The notes under the pieces were generated by a model. It saw nothing but the letters and a program-made list of their open reading frames with translations. It ran no database searches and had not been told where the DNA came from. The position numbers and the translations under genes were made by a program. Source: Pirellulales bacterium (GTDB lineage: Bacteria > Planctomycetota > Planctomycetia > Pirellulales > PALSA-1355). From it: a stretch of 64,000 nt of DNA. Position 1 is the first letter of the stretch. The number at the start of each line of letters is the position of its first letter. Positions 17,426-26,117 of the stretch are shown here, in pieces. The stretch lies in NCBI GenBank assembly GCA_022844125.1, contig JALHMI010000008.1:1-64000 (forward strand), read 5' to 3'.

Positions 17426-18952
17426 ATGCTCAACCGGCTTCCGTCAATTCTTGTTCTGCTCACGCTGCATCTCGTCTCGGCCGCTGCGCTCGGCGACACG
17501 CTGGATGCGATTCACCAGCGCGGCGAATTGATCTGGGGCGCGGATGCCGAAGGAGGCGGACCGTACGTCTATCCCGATCCGAAGATGCCCGAGACCATGA
17601 TCGGGTTCGAGACCGAGCTGGCCGCGATGCTCGCGACGGATCTGGGCGTGAAGGCTCGATTCTTTCAAGGACCCTGGCACAACCTGCTCGACCTGCTCGA
17701 GACCCGGCAGATCGACGTGGTGATGAACGGCTATGAGCTGACGCCGGCACGGGCGGGCAAGTTCCTGCACACGCGGCCGTATTACATCTATCAACTCGTG
17801 CTGCTGGGGCGGAAGGACAATCCGCGGCTGCGGAGCTGGGACGACGTGCAGGCCCCGGTCGCGGGCGAGCGAAAGCTGAAGATCGGCGTGCTGGAAGCCT
17901 CGGCCGCGCAGGATTACCTGGAGGAGCACTATCAGGATGTGGTCGAGATCGTGATCTACGAAGGCACGACCGATGCGATGCGCGAGGTGGAGACCGAGAA
18001 GCTCGACGCGACGCTGGCCGATCTGCCTGCCGTGGTGTTCTACCGCGATCGCTTCACGGAGCTGGAGCGGATTGGCGAGCCGGTCGGACGCGGCTACTAC
18101 GTGATCTTTCTGCGCAACGGCGACGAGTGGCTGCGCGCGGCGCTCAATGAATCGATCGGCAAGCTGCTGGCGTCCGGCAAGCTGGAAGAAGTCTTTCGCC
18201 GCTATGGCTTGTGGACCGACCTGCAGGGCGAACTGAGCTTGCTGGGGACTGCGAGCGATGCAGACCTGGGCGTGACGGCCACGGAACTGCGTGGCTGGGC
18301 CGTGATTCGCAGCCGGGGCTGGATTCTGGTCAAGGCCGCGGGCATGACCGTGCTGCTGGCCGTGGTGGCGATGCCGCTGGCGATCGTGATCGGCCTGCTG
18401 GTCGCGCTGCTGCGGCTGTATGGTCCCGCGCCGCTGCGATGGCTGGCGATCGGGTATGTGGAGATCCTGCGCGGGACGCCGCTGCTGCTCCAGCTTTACG
18501 TCGTGTTCTACCTGCTGCCGGAAGTCGGGATCGCGATTCCGGCGTTTTGGGCGGCGATCGCCGGTTTGGCGATCAACTACTCGGCGTACGAGGCCGAGAT
18601 CTATCGCGCGGGACTACAGGCCGTACCACGCGGCCAGATGGAAGCGGCGCTGGCGCTGGGTATGTCGCAGTCGCAGGCGCTGCGGCGGGTGGTCGTGCCG
18701 CAGGCGGTGCGGATCGTGGTGCCCCCCGTGACGAACGATTTTATTGCCATGTTCAAAGACACGAGCGTCTGCTCGGTGATCACCGTGATGGAGCTGACCA
18801 AGGCCTACAGCGTGCAGCGCAATGACACCGGCGCGACGCTGGAACTGGCGGCGCTGACCGCCCTGCTCTACCTGGCGATGAGCATTCCGCTGGCACGGTT
18901 GGCGGCGTACCTTGAGAAACGGATGAACCGGCGGCCGAGGGTGACGTCATGA
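17426..18952 (+). CDS. Amino-acid ABC transporter: fused substrate-binding protein and permease
   Basis: From the ATG at 17426 the protein has 508 residues. A signal peptide (PSILVLLTLHLVSAAALG) leads into a family-3 solute-binding domain of about 240 residues (GFETELAAMLATDLGV, IDVVMNGYELTPAR). A His/Glu/Gln-type inner-membrane permease with about five membrane segments completes it (YVEILRGTPLLLQLYVVFYLL, RAGLQAVPRGQMEAALALGMS). The EAA loop LALGMSQSQALRRVVVPQA contacts the ATPase. The next gene, overlapping by four bases, is the ATPase. The fusion tethers the receptor to the pore, as in some GlnP-type importers. The transported amino acid is uncertain, probably polar. The frame extends upstream through the repeat array, so the later start with the signal peptide was chosen. 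Confidence 0.9.
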   Translation: MLNRLPSILVLLTLHLVSAAALGDTLDAIHQRGELIWGADAEGGGPYVYPDPKMPETMIGFETELAAMLATDLGVKARFFQGPWHNLLDLLETRQIDVVMNGYELTPARAGKFLHTRPYYIYQLVLLGRKDNPRLRSWDDVQAPVAGERKLKIGVLEASAAQDYLEEHYQDVVEIVIYEGTTDAMREVETEKLDATLADLPAVVFYRDRFTELERIGEPVGRGYYVIFLRNGDEWLRAALNESIGKLLASGKLEEVFRRYGLWTDLQGELSLLGTASDADLGVTATELRGWAVIRSRGWILVKAAGMTVLLAVVAMPLAIVIGLLVALLRLYGPAPLRWLAIGYVEILRGTPLLLQLYVVFYLLPEVGIAIPAFWAAIAGLAINYSAYEAEIYRAGLQAVPRGQMEAALALGMSQSQALRRVVVPQAVRIVVPPVTNDFIAMFKDTSVCSVITVMELTKAYSVQRNDTGATLELAALTALLYLAMSIPLARLAAYLEKRMNRRPRVTS

Positions 18953-19716
18953 TCAAGAATGCACAATCTGCCGTGACGGTTCGTTCGCTGGTCAAAGGCT
19001 ACCAAGGGCAGACGATCCTGGATGGGATCTCGCTGTCGGTCGCCCGTGGCGAAGTGTGCGGGATCGTTGGCCCTTCAGGCGGCGGCAAGACGACGTTCCT
19101 GCGCTGCTTGAACGGGCTGGAGGATTTTCAAAATGGCGAAGTCGATGTGGCCGGCGAGACGTTGCGCCCTGCGATTCCCGCGCGCGAGCGTTCGCGAGTG
19201 CTGCAGCGCGTGCGACGGCGCGTGGGCATGGTTTTCCAGCAGTTCAACCTGTTTCCGCATCGCACGGCGCTCGAGAACGTGATCGAAGCGCCGATCCACG
19301 TGCTGGGGATGCCGCGCGCGGAGGCGATCGAGCGCGCCCGTGGATTGCTCGATCGCGTGGGGCTCGGCGCGAAGCTCAACCATATGCCGGACATGCTCTC
19401 GGGCGGGCAACAGCAACGGGTGGCGATTGCCCGGGCGCTGGCGATGCAACCCGAGGTATTGCTGTTCGACGAGCCGACCAGTGCGCTCGATCCGCGAATG
19501 GCGGCCGAGGTCGAGGCGGTGATTGCCGAGGTGGCGGCCACGGGTCAGACGATGATCGTGGTGACGCATTCGCTGCGGCTGGCGCGGCGGACGGCGAGCA
19601 TGCTGCACGTGTTTGAAGGCGGGCACGTGCTGGAAAGCGGCCCGCCCGAGCAGGTGTTCGACGCGCCACGCGAGGAAGCGACGCGGAAGTTTTTGGAGGA
19701 TGCCCATCAGAAGTAG
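18949..19716 (+). CDS. Amino-acid ABC transporter ATP-binding protein
   Basis: The 255-residue ATPase has Walker [10 protein letters not shown] near residue 39 and the Q-loop [11 protein letters not shown]. The ABC signature [15 protein letters not shown] and Walker [13 protein letters not shown] follow, then the switch histidine in VVTHSLRLA. It belongs to the GlnQ/HisP/ArtP type that energises polar amino-acid import. Its ATG overlaps the stop codon of the fused binding-protein/permease gene (ATGA), so the two form one coupled transporter operon. Confidence 0.94.
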   Translation: MIKNAQSAVTVRSLVKGYQGQTILDGISLSVARGEVCGIVGPSGGGKTTFLRCLNGLEDFQNGEVDVAGETLRPAIPARERSRVLQRVRRRVGMVFQQFNLFPHRTALENVIEAPIHVLGMPRAEAIERARGLLDRVGLGAKLNHMPDMLSGGQQQRVAIARALAMQPEVLLFDEPTSALDPRMAAEVEAVIAEVAATGQTMIVVTHSLRLARRTASMLHVFEGGHVLESGPPEQVFDAPREEATRKFLEDAHQK

Positions 19717-19734
19717 CGGGAGGGGGGAGATTCA

Positions 19735-19765
19735 TTAACCGCAGAGTTCTCGGAGGTACGCAGAG
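19735..19765. repeat. Single-arm copy of the CCGCGGAGGACACAGAGG-type repeat
   Basis: TTAACCGCAGAGTTCTCGGAGG and following bases resemble one arm of the inverted repeat at 20601-20795. No partner arm lies nearby, so it looks like a degraded copy. Confidence 0.5.
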
Positions 19766-19858
19766 TAAAGGACAGAGGGGAAGAGACTTAGAGAAGCGGT
19801 GTTTAGCCCGGAGGCATCGCCAACGGCGTGTGGTTCATCGTCGTGATGTCGCCGTTTT

Positions 19859-20563
19859 CTAGCGGCAGCGGCGGAACGAGCGTCGATGGTGACGCTGCGG
19901 GCTGCGAGTGCACGTTGAGGCTTTTACAGGATCCGGCTGCGGTGGGCCGATCCGCAGGTTGCGGAACCAGACTTCTTCGCTGTGGTTCTGCAGGCCGAGG
20001 TAGCCGTGCTGGAAACGCTCGGCGAGTTCGGGATAGTCGCTCGCGTCGGCGTCGACGATCACCACGCCATTGTGAACGACGCGGTAGTGCGTACCCCGGC
20101 AGTTGATCTCCATCGTGTTCCACTCGCCGGCAGGGCGCGAGACGTGCTCTGTGGCCGGCGCAACCAGATACACGCTGCCCGAGTATTGGCCGGGCTTGAT
20201 GTCCTGGTATCGCTCGGCTGCGTCGTCGAGAAGTTGGACTTCGACGCCGCCCCCTTCGCGATGCGCGCCGTCGGCCGGCACGCGGACGTAGATGCCCGAG
20301 TTGCCGCCAGGCTTCAGTCGATAGTCGAAGCGGAAGTTGAAGTCGCCATACTGCTCGCGACTGCGGAGCCAGGTGCCCTTCTCGCCGGTGCAGACAAGAA
20401 GACCGTCCTCGACGCGCCAGCTTTGCGCGGCATCGCTGGTGACGCCCTCCCAGCCGGCGAGATCGCGGCCATTAAAGAGCGATTGAAACCCGGGCTCCAG
20501 GGCCACGACAGATGAACTCATCAACAGAACCATCAGGCAGAGGAGTCGATTGCAATTCGGCAC
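19859..20563 (-). CDS. Secreted DUF1080 (3-keto-disaccharide hydrolase-like) protein
   Basis: The 234-residue protein begins with a signal peptide (LLCLMVLLMSSSVVALEP). One DUF1080 domain follows: FQSLFNGRDLAGWEG, EDGLLVCTGEKGTWLRS, FRFDYRLKPGGNSGIYVR and EWNTMEINCRG. This concanavalin-like fold is abundant in planctomycetes, and some members cleave 3-keto glycosides. The last 25 or so residues (PVKASTCTRSPQRHHRRSF) are basic and unlike the family. They read through repeat-like sequence, which suggests the original stop codon was lost. The substrate is unknown. Confidence 0.85.
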   Translation of the reverse strand: MPNCNRLLCLMVLLMSSSVVALEPGFQSLFNGRDLAGWEGVTSDAAQSWRVEDGLLVCTGEKGTWLRSREQYGDFNFRFDYRLKPGGNSGIYVRVPADGAHREGGGVEVQLLDDAAERYQDIKPGQYSGSVYLVAPATEHVSRPAGEWNTMEINCRGTHYRVVHNGVVIVDADASDYPELAERFQHGYLGLQNHSEEVWFRNLRIGPPQPDPVKASTCTRSPQRHHRRSFRRCR

Positions 20564-20600
20564 GAGAGGCTTCTCAAAGGCGGGAAGGGTAAAAGAGATT

Positions 20601-20795
20601 CACCGCGGAGGACACAGAGGTACACGGAGGAAACCAGAGGGAAGACAAGAATTCATTACTGTAACTCGGCAGGCGATCGAGGGTGAGAGGATAATCGAGA
20701 GTTGGCGGCGAAACGAGGAAACACGGCAGTTAAAAAGTCGTCGTCGATCCCCATTCCGCCGATGTTCTCTGTGCTCCGCTGTGTCCTCCGTGGTG
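20601..20795. repeat. Inverted repeat of the CACCGCGGAGGACACAGAGG type
   Basis: The left arm (20601-20630) begins CACCGCGGAGGACACAGAGG. The right arm (20766-20795) ends GTGTCCTCCGTGGTG and is its imperfect reverse complement. About 135 bases lie between them. Repeats of this sequence type are widespread in planctomycete and related genomes. The 314-base gap 20564-20877 contains this and no gene. Confidence 0.75.
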
Positions 20796-20877
20796 TATTT
20801 CCCTGCTTTCTTCTATGCTCGGAACGCTTTTTTCGAAGGCCCCTTAACGCCGAGCGGCGGGCCGGGATAATGGAAGG

Positions 20878-22227
20878 GTGAGCACCTCGGACGACGACGC
20901 ACAACCTCCTTCCGAACCCGCGGCGCATGACGCTTACGCTGCCGTGCGGGTGGCGAACTATCGTCGCTATTGGTTCGGGAATCTGCTGTCCATTCTTGGC
21001 ATGCAGATGCAATCGGTCACCGTCGTGTGGGAAGTGTATCGCCGCACACAGGACCCGTTCAGCATCGGCCTGGTCGGGCTGACGCTGGTGATTCCCGTGC
21101 TCTCGCTGGCGATTGTGGGCGGGCACGTGGCCGATCGCTACGACCGCCGCCGCGTGCTGACCTGTTCGGTATCGCTGAACATGATTGCCTCGCTGGGGCT
21201 CGCAGCGGCCAGCTTCTATGCCTGGCACATCGCCTGGATCTATGGCTTCCTGCTGCTCATCGGCACGGCCCGCGCTTTCCAGCAACCGGCCAAGAGCGCG
21301 CTGCTTCCGCAACTCGTGCCGCGGCACGTGTTCGCAAACGCGGTGACCTGGAACCTGGGCGGGTTTCAACTGGCGGCCGCGGCTGGCCCGGCGCTGGGCG
21401 GGGCGTCGCTGGCGATCTTTGGAGCGGAGTACGTCGCCTACGCGTTTCAGGCATGCGCATGCTTTGTGTTCGTGCTGTTGCTCACGCGGATCGAGATTCG
21501 TCCGTCGGCATTTACGCCCGAGGCGATTACGCTGCGCGGCGTGGCCGAGGGGTTTCAGTTTGTATGGCGGAACAAAGTAGTGCTGGGGGCGATGGCGCTC
21601 GACATGTTCGCGGTGCTGCTGAGCGAAGCCAAGTCATTGCTGCCGATCTTCGCGCAGGACATTCTGCACGTGGGTCCGGTGGGCTATGGAGTTCTGGCAT
21701 CGGCCGAATCGATTGGTGGTTTGAGCATGACGCTGGCGATGATGCACCGCCCGCCGATGGCCAAGGCCGGCCGGGCGCTCCTGTGGTCGGTGGCGGGGTT
21801 CGGAGTGGCGACGGCGACGTTCGGCCTGTCGCGCTGGTTTCCGCTGTCGTTTGTCGCGCTGCTGGCGATGGGGGCGTTCGATTGCGTGAGCGTGATCATC
21901 CGGCACACGCTGGTGCAGATGCTGACGCCGGATCGGATGCGGGGGCGCGTGTCGGCGATCAGCGGGATGTTTATCAGCGCGTCGAACGAGCTGGGGCAGT
22001 TTGAGAGCGGCACGCTGGCCCGGCTCACCAGCGCTGTGTTTGCCGTGGTGTTCGGCGGCGTGGCGACGTTGGGAGTGGTCGTCGGTGCGGCGATGGGAAT
22101 TCCGGAGTTGCGGAAATACGGCCGGCTCGATCAGCGACACGACGAGGAAGAGCCGTGGCCGGGAGGTGAAACGCCGGCAGTGAATAGAGCGCCCGAGCAA
22201 GTGGCGCCGGTGGAGAAAGTGGAGTGA
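20878..22227 (+). CDS. MFS transporter of the MFS_3 (EntS-like) type
   Basis: The 449-residue protein has about twelve hydrophobic segments and opens with AAVRVANYRRYWFGNLLSILG, typical of the MFS_3 branch that includes the enterobactin exporter EntS. The cytoplasmic-loop motif GGHVADRYDRRRVLT between helices 2 and 3 is the family signature for proton-driven transport. The C-terminal 40 residues are hydrophilic. The start is GTG at 20878, preceded by GGAAG. No siderophore genes are nearby, so the exported substrate is unknown. Confidence 0.88.
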   Translation: MSTSDDDAQPPSEPAAHDAYAAVRVANYRRYWFGNLLSILGMQMQSVTVVWEVYRRTQDPFSIGLVGLTLVIPVLSLAIVGGHVADRYDRRRVLTCSVSLNMIASLGLAAASFYAWHIAWIYGFLLLIGTARAFQQPAKSALLPQLVPRHVFANAVTWNLGGFQLAAAAGPALGGASLAIFGAEYVAYAFQACACFVFVLLLTRIEIRPSAFTPEAITLRGVAEGFQFVWRNKVVLGAMALDMFAVLLSEAKSLLPIFAQDILHVGPVGYGVLASAESIGGLSMTLAMMHRPPMAKAGRALLWSVAGFGVATATFGLSRWFPLSFVALLAMGAFDCVSVIIRHTLVQMLTPDRMRGRVSAISGMFISASNELGQFESGTLARLTSAVFAVVFGGVATLGVVVGAAMGIPELRKYGRLDQRHDEEEPWPGGETPAVNRAPEQVAPVEKVE

Positions 22228-22347
22228 TGCGCCGCGATACTGGGGTAGCCGTGGCGACTTATTGTCAGGGTGCCTGGTGGCACGGGAGGGATCGGATCAC
22301 GCGTTACCGGATAGTGAGTCCAACTCTTCACTCACGCCCGTCCTGAG

Positions 22348-22394
22348 CCCTCTGGTTGCAAGCAACACCGACAACAAGTTGTCGCTGCCACCCC
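22348..22394. repeat. GTTGCAAGCAACACCGACAAC repeat element
   Basis: CCCTCTGGTTGCAAGCAACA at the left and ACAAGTTGTCGCTGCCACCCC at the right closely match the element at 38530-38577 and, inverted, 38428-38464. The 293-base gap 22228-22520 otherwise contains fragments of related sequence and no gene. Confidence 0.6.
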
Positions 22395-22520
22395 GCCGTT
22401 CGGCGAAATCGTAAGCCAAAATGACAAGCGGGGATGCCGCCGTTTGACTGGCTGCATCCCCGCGTTGTGTTGGCACGGGCTGTGGGTCTCACGCGTGCCG
22501 GCTGAATCGGAGGCTGCCGC

Positions 22521-24707
22521 TCAGACCGTGTGGCTGAGGGCGGTTTCGATATTGAAGTGCGGCTTGTGCTCGTGGCGGCTTTCGGCCAGGGCCGTATCGA
22601 TCCGCACGTGAATCGAAACGGTCCAGCGGCCTTGTTCGTCGCCCTGCACCCACCAGTGCGGTTGCACCGCGACCGATTGATGCACGAGTTCGAAACCGCC
22701 TTCGCTCTGGCTGACGCTTTCGATCGGGTAGGTCCAGATGCTGGTCGGCCGCGAGAAGGCGAGGTTCACATCGATCCCGAGCCATTCGTCGACCAGGCCC
22801 AGCTCGCCGGCTTCGTGCAGGTCGAGCATCGAGCCGAGCTGACCGAAGCGGTGCCGCTCGCGACCGTAGAAGTAGCGATCGTCCGCGCCGCTGGGCAGAC
22901 CGGCGAAGTTGAACTCGGGGCTGAAGTGCAGCGTGCGACCTTCGGGCAGCCCTTCGAGCAAGTAGGCGATTTCCAGCGTGCTGCTGCCGGCGGCAAGCGT
23001 GACGCTCTTGGTAAGCTTCACCGGCAGATCGCCCGCCATGCCGTTACAGGTGAGCTGGACTTGCATGCGGCGCGGGTTGCGGCGGAGCCGGGCTTCGTAC
23101 GGGCGGAGGTGGAAGTCGCCCCACTCGTCAGCGTGGCCGCGAGCGATAGCATCGAGACTGACCGACGGATCGTAGAAATGATCCACGAGGCTCTTCCGCG
23201 GATGCTTGTCGTACTGGATCCGCTGGTCGAGGTTTTCCTGCTTGAAGATCACGCGGTCCATCACGCCGGCGACGTCGTTACGGTCGTCGGTGCCGGCCAG
23301 GACTTTGCTGTGATAGGCCTCGGGCTTGCGAGTGAGCGTGGCGAGCAGGTTGTGGGCGATAGGCCGCACGTCGAGCTCGTACATCATGCCCCCCTGGCCC
23401 GGAGCGAGCAGGGCCACGAGATGATCGCTGGCGAGCTGAACTTCCTTCCAGCCGTCAAAGGTGTAGTCTTCGCTGGTGAGTTCGACCCATTGCTCGGGGC
23501 GGCCGAGAGCCTTGTCCAGCAGCGTGTCGGCCAGGATGAGCTGGTGGAAGATGGCGTTGCGCAGGTGCGGCAAGTAGACGCCGCCGAAGGCGCCATGCCA
23601 GTAAGCGCAGTTGCACTGGCCGCGGTACAGGGCCGTGCGGGCTTTTTCCACAATCTCGCGCGGTGCGCCCGATTCGAGCGCGGCCTGCAGCTTGCGGCTG
23701 ACCATCATCATGCGGGTGTACATTTCGTTGGCTTCGGGATACTTCACGCGGAAGTTGCGCCAGAAGCCGCCGCGGACGAAGCGGGCGATGCGCGGCCAGC
23801 GTTCGTCGTGCTCCAGTTCGCGGCGCACTTGCACATACTGGGCGAGCTGCTCGGCCGGCAGCACCCATTCGGTCATTTCGCGATAACTGCCTTCGGGCAG
23901 ATAGACGCGGCCGAGCGGGGCCGTGGCGTCGAGCACTTCCTGCGGCGTAACCGAGTGAATCCACTCGCGATTTTCGACCAGCAGGTTGAAGAAGTTGCGC
24001 AGCCAGCCGTCGTCGTAGCAATGTTTTTTGGTTTCGGGCCAAGCGCCGAACTTTTCGCCGTCGTCGCCGAACACGACGACCGCGCCGGGATGATTGCTGG
24101 CGACGTGCCGCAGGTAGTCGATCGACTGGTGCGGAGCCTGGAACGGAATCATGTACCGCAGCGGCTCGCTGTCCGGGAACACGGCCAGCAGCTTGCCGTC
24201 GTCTTCGGTGAGGTAGTAGCCGTGGAGCTGATCTTCGGAGAGACCGGCGTTCTTGAAATGGAAGTCGTCGAGCATCGTGTAGCGGATGCCGGCATCGACC
24301 AGGTCGCTGGTCATGCTCTGCTCCCAGACGCGCTCGGGAATCCACGCGCCGCGAACCGTGGTGCCCAGCCGTCGCTCGAGCCAGCGGGTGTAGGACTGAA
24401 TCTGTCCGATGCGATCGTGTCGCGGGATCATTGAGAGGATCGGTTCGTAGAACGGACCGCCGATGATCTCGATCCGGCCAGCGGAAACCAGCGCGGCAAC
24501 GCGATCGAGATACTCGGGATGATTCGCGTCGAGCCACTCCATGAGCGGGCCGCTGGTGTGCAGACCGATCTTGAGCGACTCGTAGGGCTCAAACGCGTCG
24601 AGGAACAGCTTGTAGCTGTCCTGATACGACTGCTCGAAGACGTGGTCGAAGTTGCCGGTTGGTTGATGGTCGTGACAGACAAAGATCAGGCGGACAGTGT
24701 TCATCAT
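22521..24707 (-). CDS. GH57 4-alpha-glucanotransferase / alpha-amylase family protein
   Basis: The 728-residue protein resembles the glucanotransferase branch of glycoside hydrolase family 57. The N-terminus shows LIFVCHDHQPTGNF. The catalytic nucleophile is predicted to be Glu125 in WIPERVWEQ. The acid/base is predicted to be Asp216 in VVFGDDGEKFGAW. That spacing matches Glu123 and Asp214 of the Thermococcus litoralis enzyme. Two downstream beta-rich domains (DUF1925 and DUF1926 type) complete the protein. It likely rearranges alpha-1,4-glucans in glycogen metabolism, which fits the nearby glgA. The start at 24707 (or the next ATG at 24704) was chosen because upstream codons to 24908 do not resemble the family. 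Confidence 0.92.
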   Translation of the reverse strand: MMNTVRLIFVCHDHQPTGNFDHVFEQSYQDSYKLFLDAFEPYESLKIGLHTSGPLMEWLDANHPEYLDRVAALVSAGRIEIIGGPFYEPILSMIPRHDRIGQIQSYTRWLERRLGTTVRGAWIPERVWEQSMTSDLVDAGIRYTMLDDFHFKNAGLSEDQLHGYYLTEDDGKLLAVFPDSEPLRYMIPFQAPHQSIDYLRHVASNHPGAVVVFGDDGEKFGAWPETKKHCYDDGWLRNFFNLLVENREWIHSVTPQEVLDATAPLGRVYLPEGSYREMTEWVLPAEQLAQYVQVRRELEHDERWPRIARFVRGGFWRNFRVKYPEANEMYTRMMMVSRKLQAALESGAPREIVEKARTALYRGQCNCAYWHGAFGGVYLPHLRNAIFHQLILADTLLDKALGRPEQWVELTSEDYTFDGWKEVQLASDHLVALLAPGQGGMMYELDVRPIAHNLLATLTRKPEAYHSKVLAGTDDRNDVAGVMDRVIFKQENLDQRIQYDKHPRKSLVDHFYDPSVSLDAIARGHADEWGDFHLRPYEARLRRNPRRMQVQLTCNGMAGDLPVKLTKSVTLAAGSSTLEIAYLLEGLPEGRTLHFSPEFNFAGLPSGADDRYFYGRERHRFGQLGSMLDLHEAGELGLVDEWLGIDVNLAFSRPTSIWTYPIESVSQSEGGFELVHQSVAVQPHWWVQGDEQGRWTVSIHVRIDTALAESRHEHKPHFNIETALSHTV

Positions 24708-24826
24708 GGCGGGCGCGAGTTTGGCGCTTAGCGAAGGTTTGCGGGGGTGGATCGGGTGAGTAAGGACTTCTTCGGCAAAGAGAACGTGATTTATCCAGTC
24801 GTCCTGCGCCGATTTCCTTGCGCCGC

Positions 24827-25855
24827 TTACCCGGCCAAGTGAAGAGCACGCATGATGGCAGCCGCCTCTTCGGGAGGTACGGGATTTATCGCCAAGCCCG
24901 TGCCCCATTCGAAGCCCGCCGTCTTCGTGACGCGCGGAATGATCTCTATATGCCAGTGATAGTGGTCATTCTCAAAAGTGTCAAACGGAGACGTGTGAAT
25001 GATATAGTTGTAGGCCGGTCGGTCCAGCGCGGAGTCGATTTTGGCCACTACAGTCCGCACAACCGCTGCCAATTCACGCGCGCCGGCAGCCGAGAGCTGT
25101 TCGAGGTCGCTCTGGTGTTCCGCAGGCAGGATCCAGGTTTCGAAGGGCGTGCGGGCCGCATAGGCGCTGATTGCTACGAAGCCGATCTCGGGCCGGTTCG
25201 ACGGGGGATGAACCAGCCGCTGGCCACTGGACAGTTCGTCTGCCACAAGCTGGCAGTAGAGGCACTGGCGGTTGTGCTGGTGGTACCGGCTGGCCGCAGC
25301 GAGCTCGGCGGCGATCTCGCGCGGGACCAAGGGGAGCGCCATGATCTGGCTGTGCGCATGTTCGATCGAGGCGCCCGCGGCGGCGCCGACATTTTTGAAT
25401 ACGATGGGCTGTAGGTAGCGATTCAGGGCGCGAAGCGCGGCCAGTCGTTCACGATAGACCAGCAGCACCCCGGTGAGCTCGTCGACCGAGAGGTCGCTCG
25501 TGCCGAGCAGGTGGCGCGGATGTTCGATCACGACTTCGTGGGCGCCGAGGGCGGGCTGCGCGTCGAAGAGGTTCGCTGCATTTGGCGAGAATGCGCCTGC
25601 GCCGGGGAGCAGCGCGGGATAAAGGTTGGTGACGACGCGGACTTGCCAGCCGGGTCCATTGGCGGCAGTGCCGGCAGTGCGCACGGCGAGGACCTCTTCG
25701 GTGGTCTCGCGTTCGTGCCCTTCGCAGAAGGGACAGTCGGCCGTGGACGTGCGGCGGGCGGGTTCTCCCTCGGTGAGTTCGAGCGGGCGCTCGGCGCGGT
25801 TTTTGGCGATGATCACCCAGCGGTCGACGATCGGATCTTTACGGAGCTCGGGCAT
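24827..25855 (-). CDS. galT: Galactose-1-phosphate uridylyltransferase family protein
   Basis: The 342-residue protein shows the zinc ligands as CPFC and CLYC. The catalytic HxHxQ triad is present as EHAHSQIMALP, whose second His forms the nucleotidyl intermediate. A second HIT-like motif, YHWHIEIIPR, follows. GalT exchanges UDP between glucose and galactose 1-phosphates in the Leloir pathway. Homologues also act as related sugar-phosphate nucleotidylyltransferases, so the exact sugar is inferred. It lies between GH57 and glgA on the same strand, consistent with a glycogen/sugar-nucleotide cluster. The ATG at 25855 starts the typical PELRKDPIVDRWVIIA; upstream codons come from a repeat. Confidence 0.88.
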   Translation of the reverse strand: MPELRKDPIVDRWVIIAKNRAERPLELTEGEPARRTSTADCPFCEGHERETTEEVLAVRTAGTAANGPGWQVRVVTNLYPALLPGAGAFSPNAANLFDAQPALGAHEVVIEHPRHLLGTSDLSVDELTGVLLVYRERLAALRALNRYLQPIVFKNVGAAAGASIEHAHSQIMALPLVPREIAAELAAASRYHQHNRQCLYCQLVADELSSGQRLVHPPSNRPEIGFVAISAYAARTPFETWILPAEHQSDLEQLSAAGARELAAVVRTVVAKIDSALDRPAYNYIIHTSPFDTFENDHYHWHIEIIPRVTKTAGFEWGTGLAINPVPPEEAAAIMRALHLAG

Positions 25856-25906
25856 GAGGGGATTGTAGCGTGGGAGCGCGCAGGAGACATCGCGGTGAGT
25901 TGATCT

Positions 25907-26098
<192 letters not shown>

Positions 26099-26117
26099 CC
26101 GAAACGGGCAGGCACGC

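Noticed and set aside
22530-24434. A 634-codon open frame on the plus strand
   Set aside because: It is the antisense shadow of the GH57 gene, created by high GC, and has no motifs.
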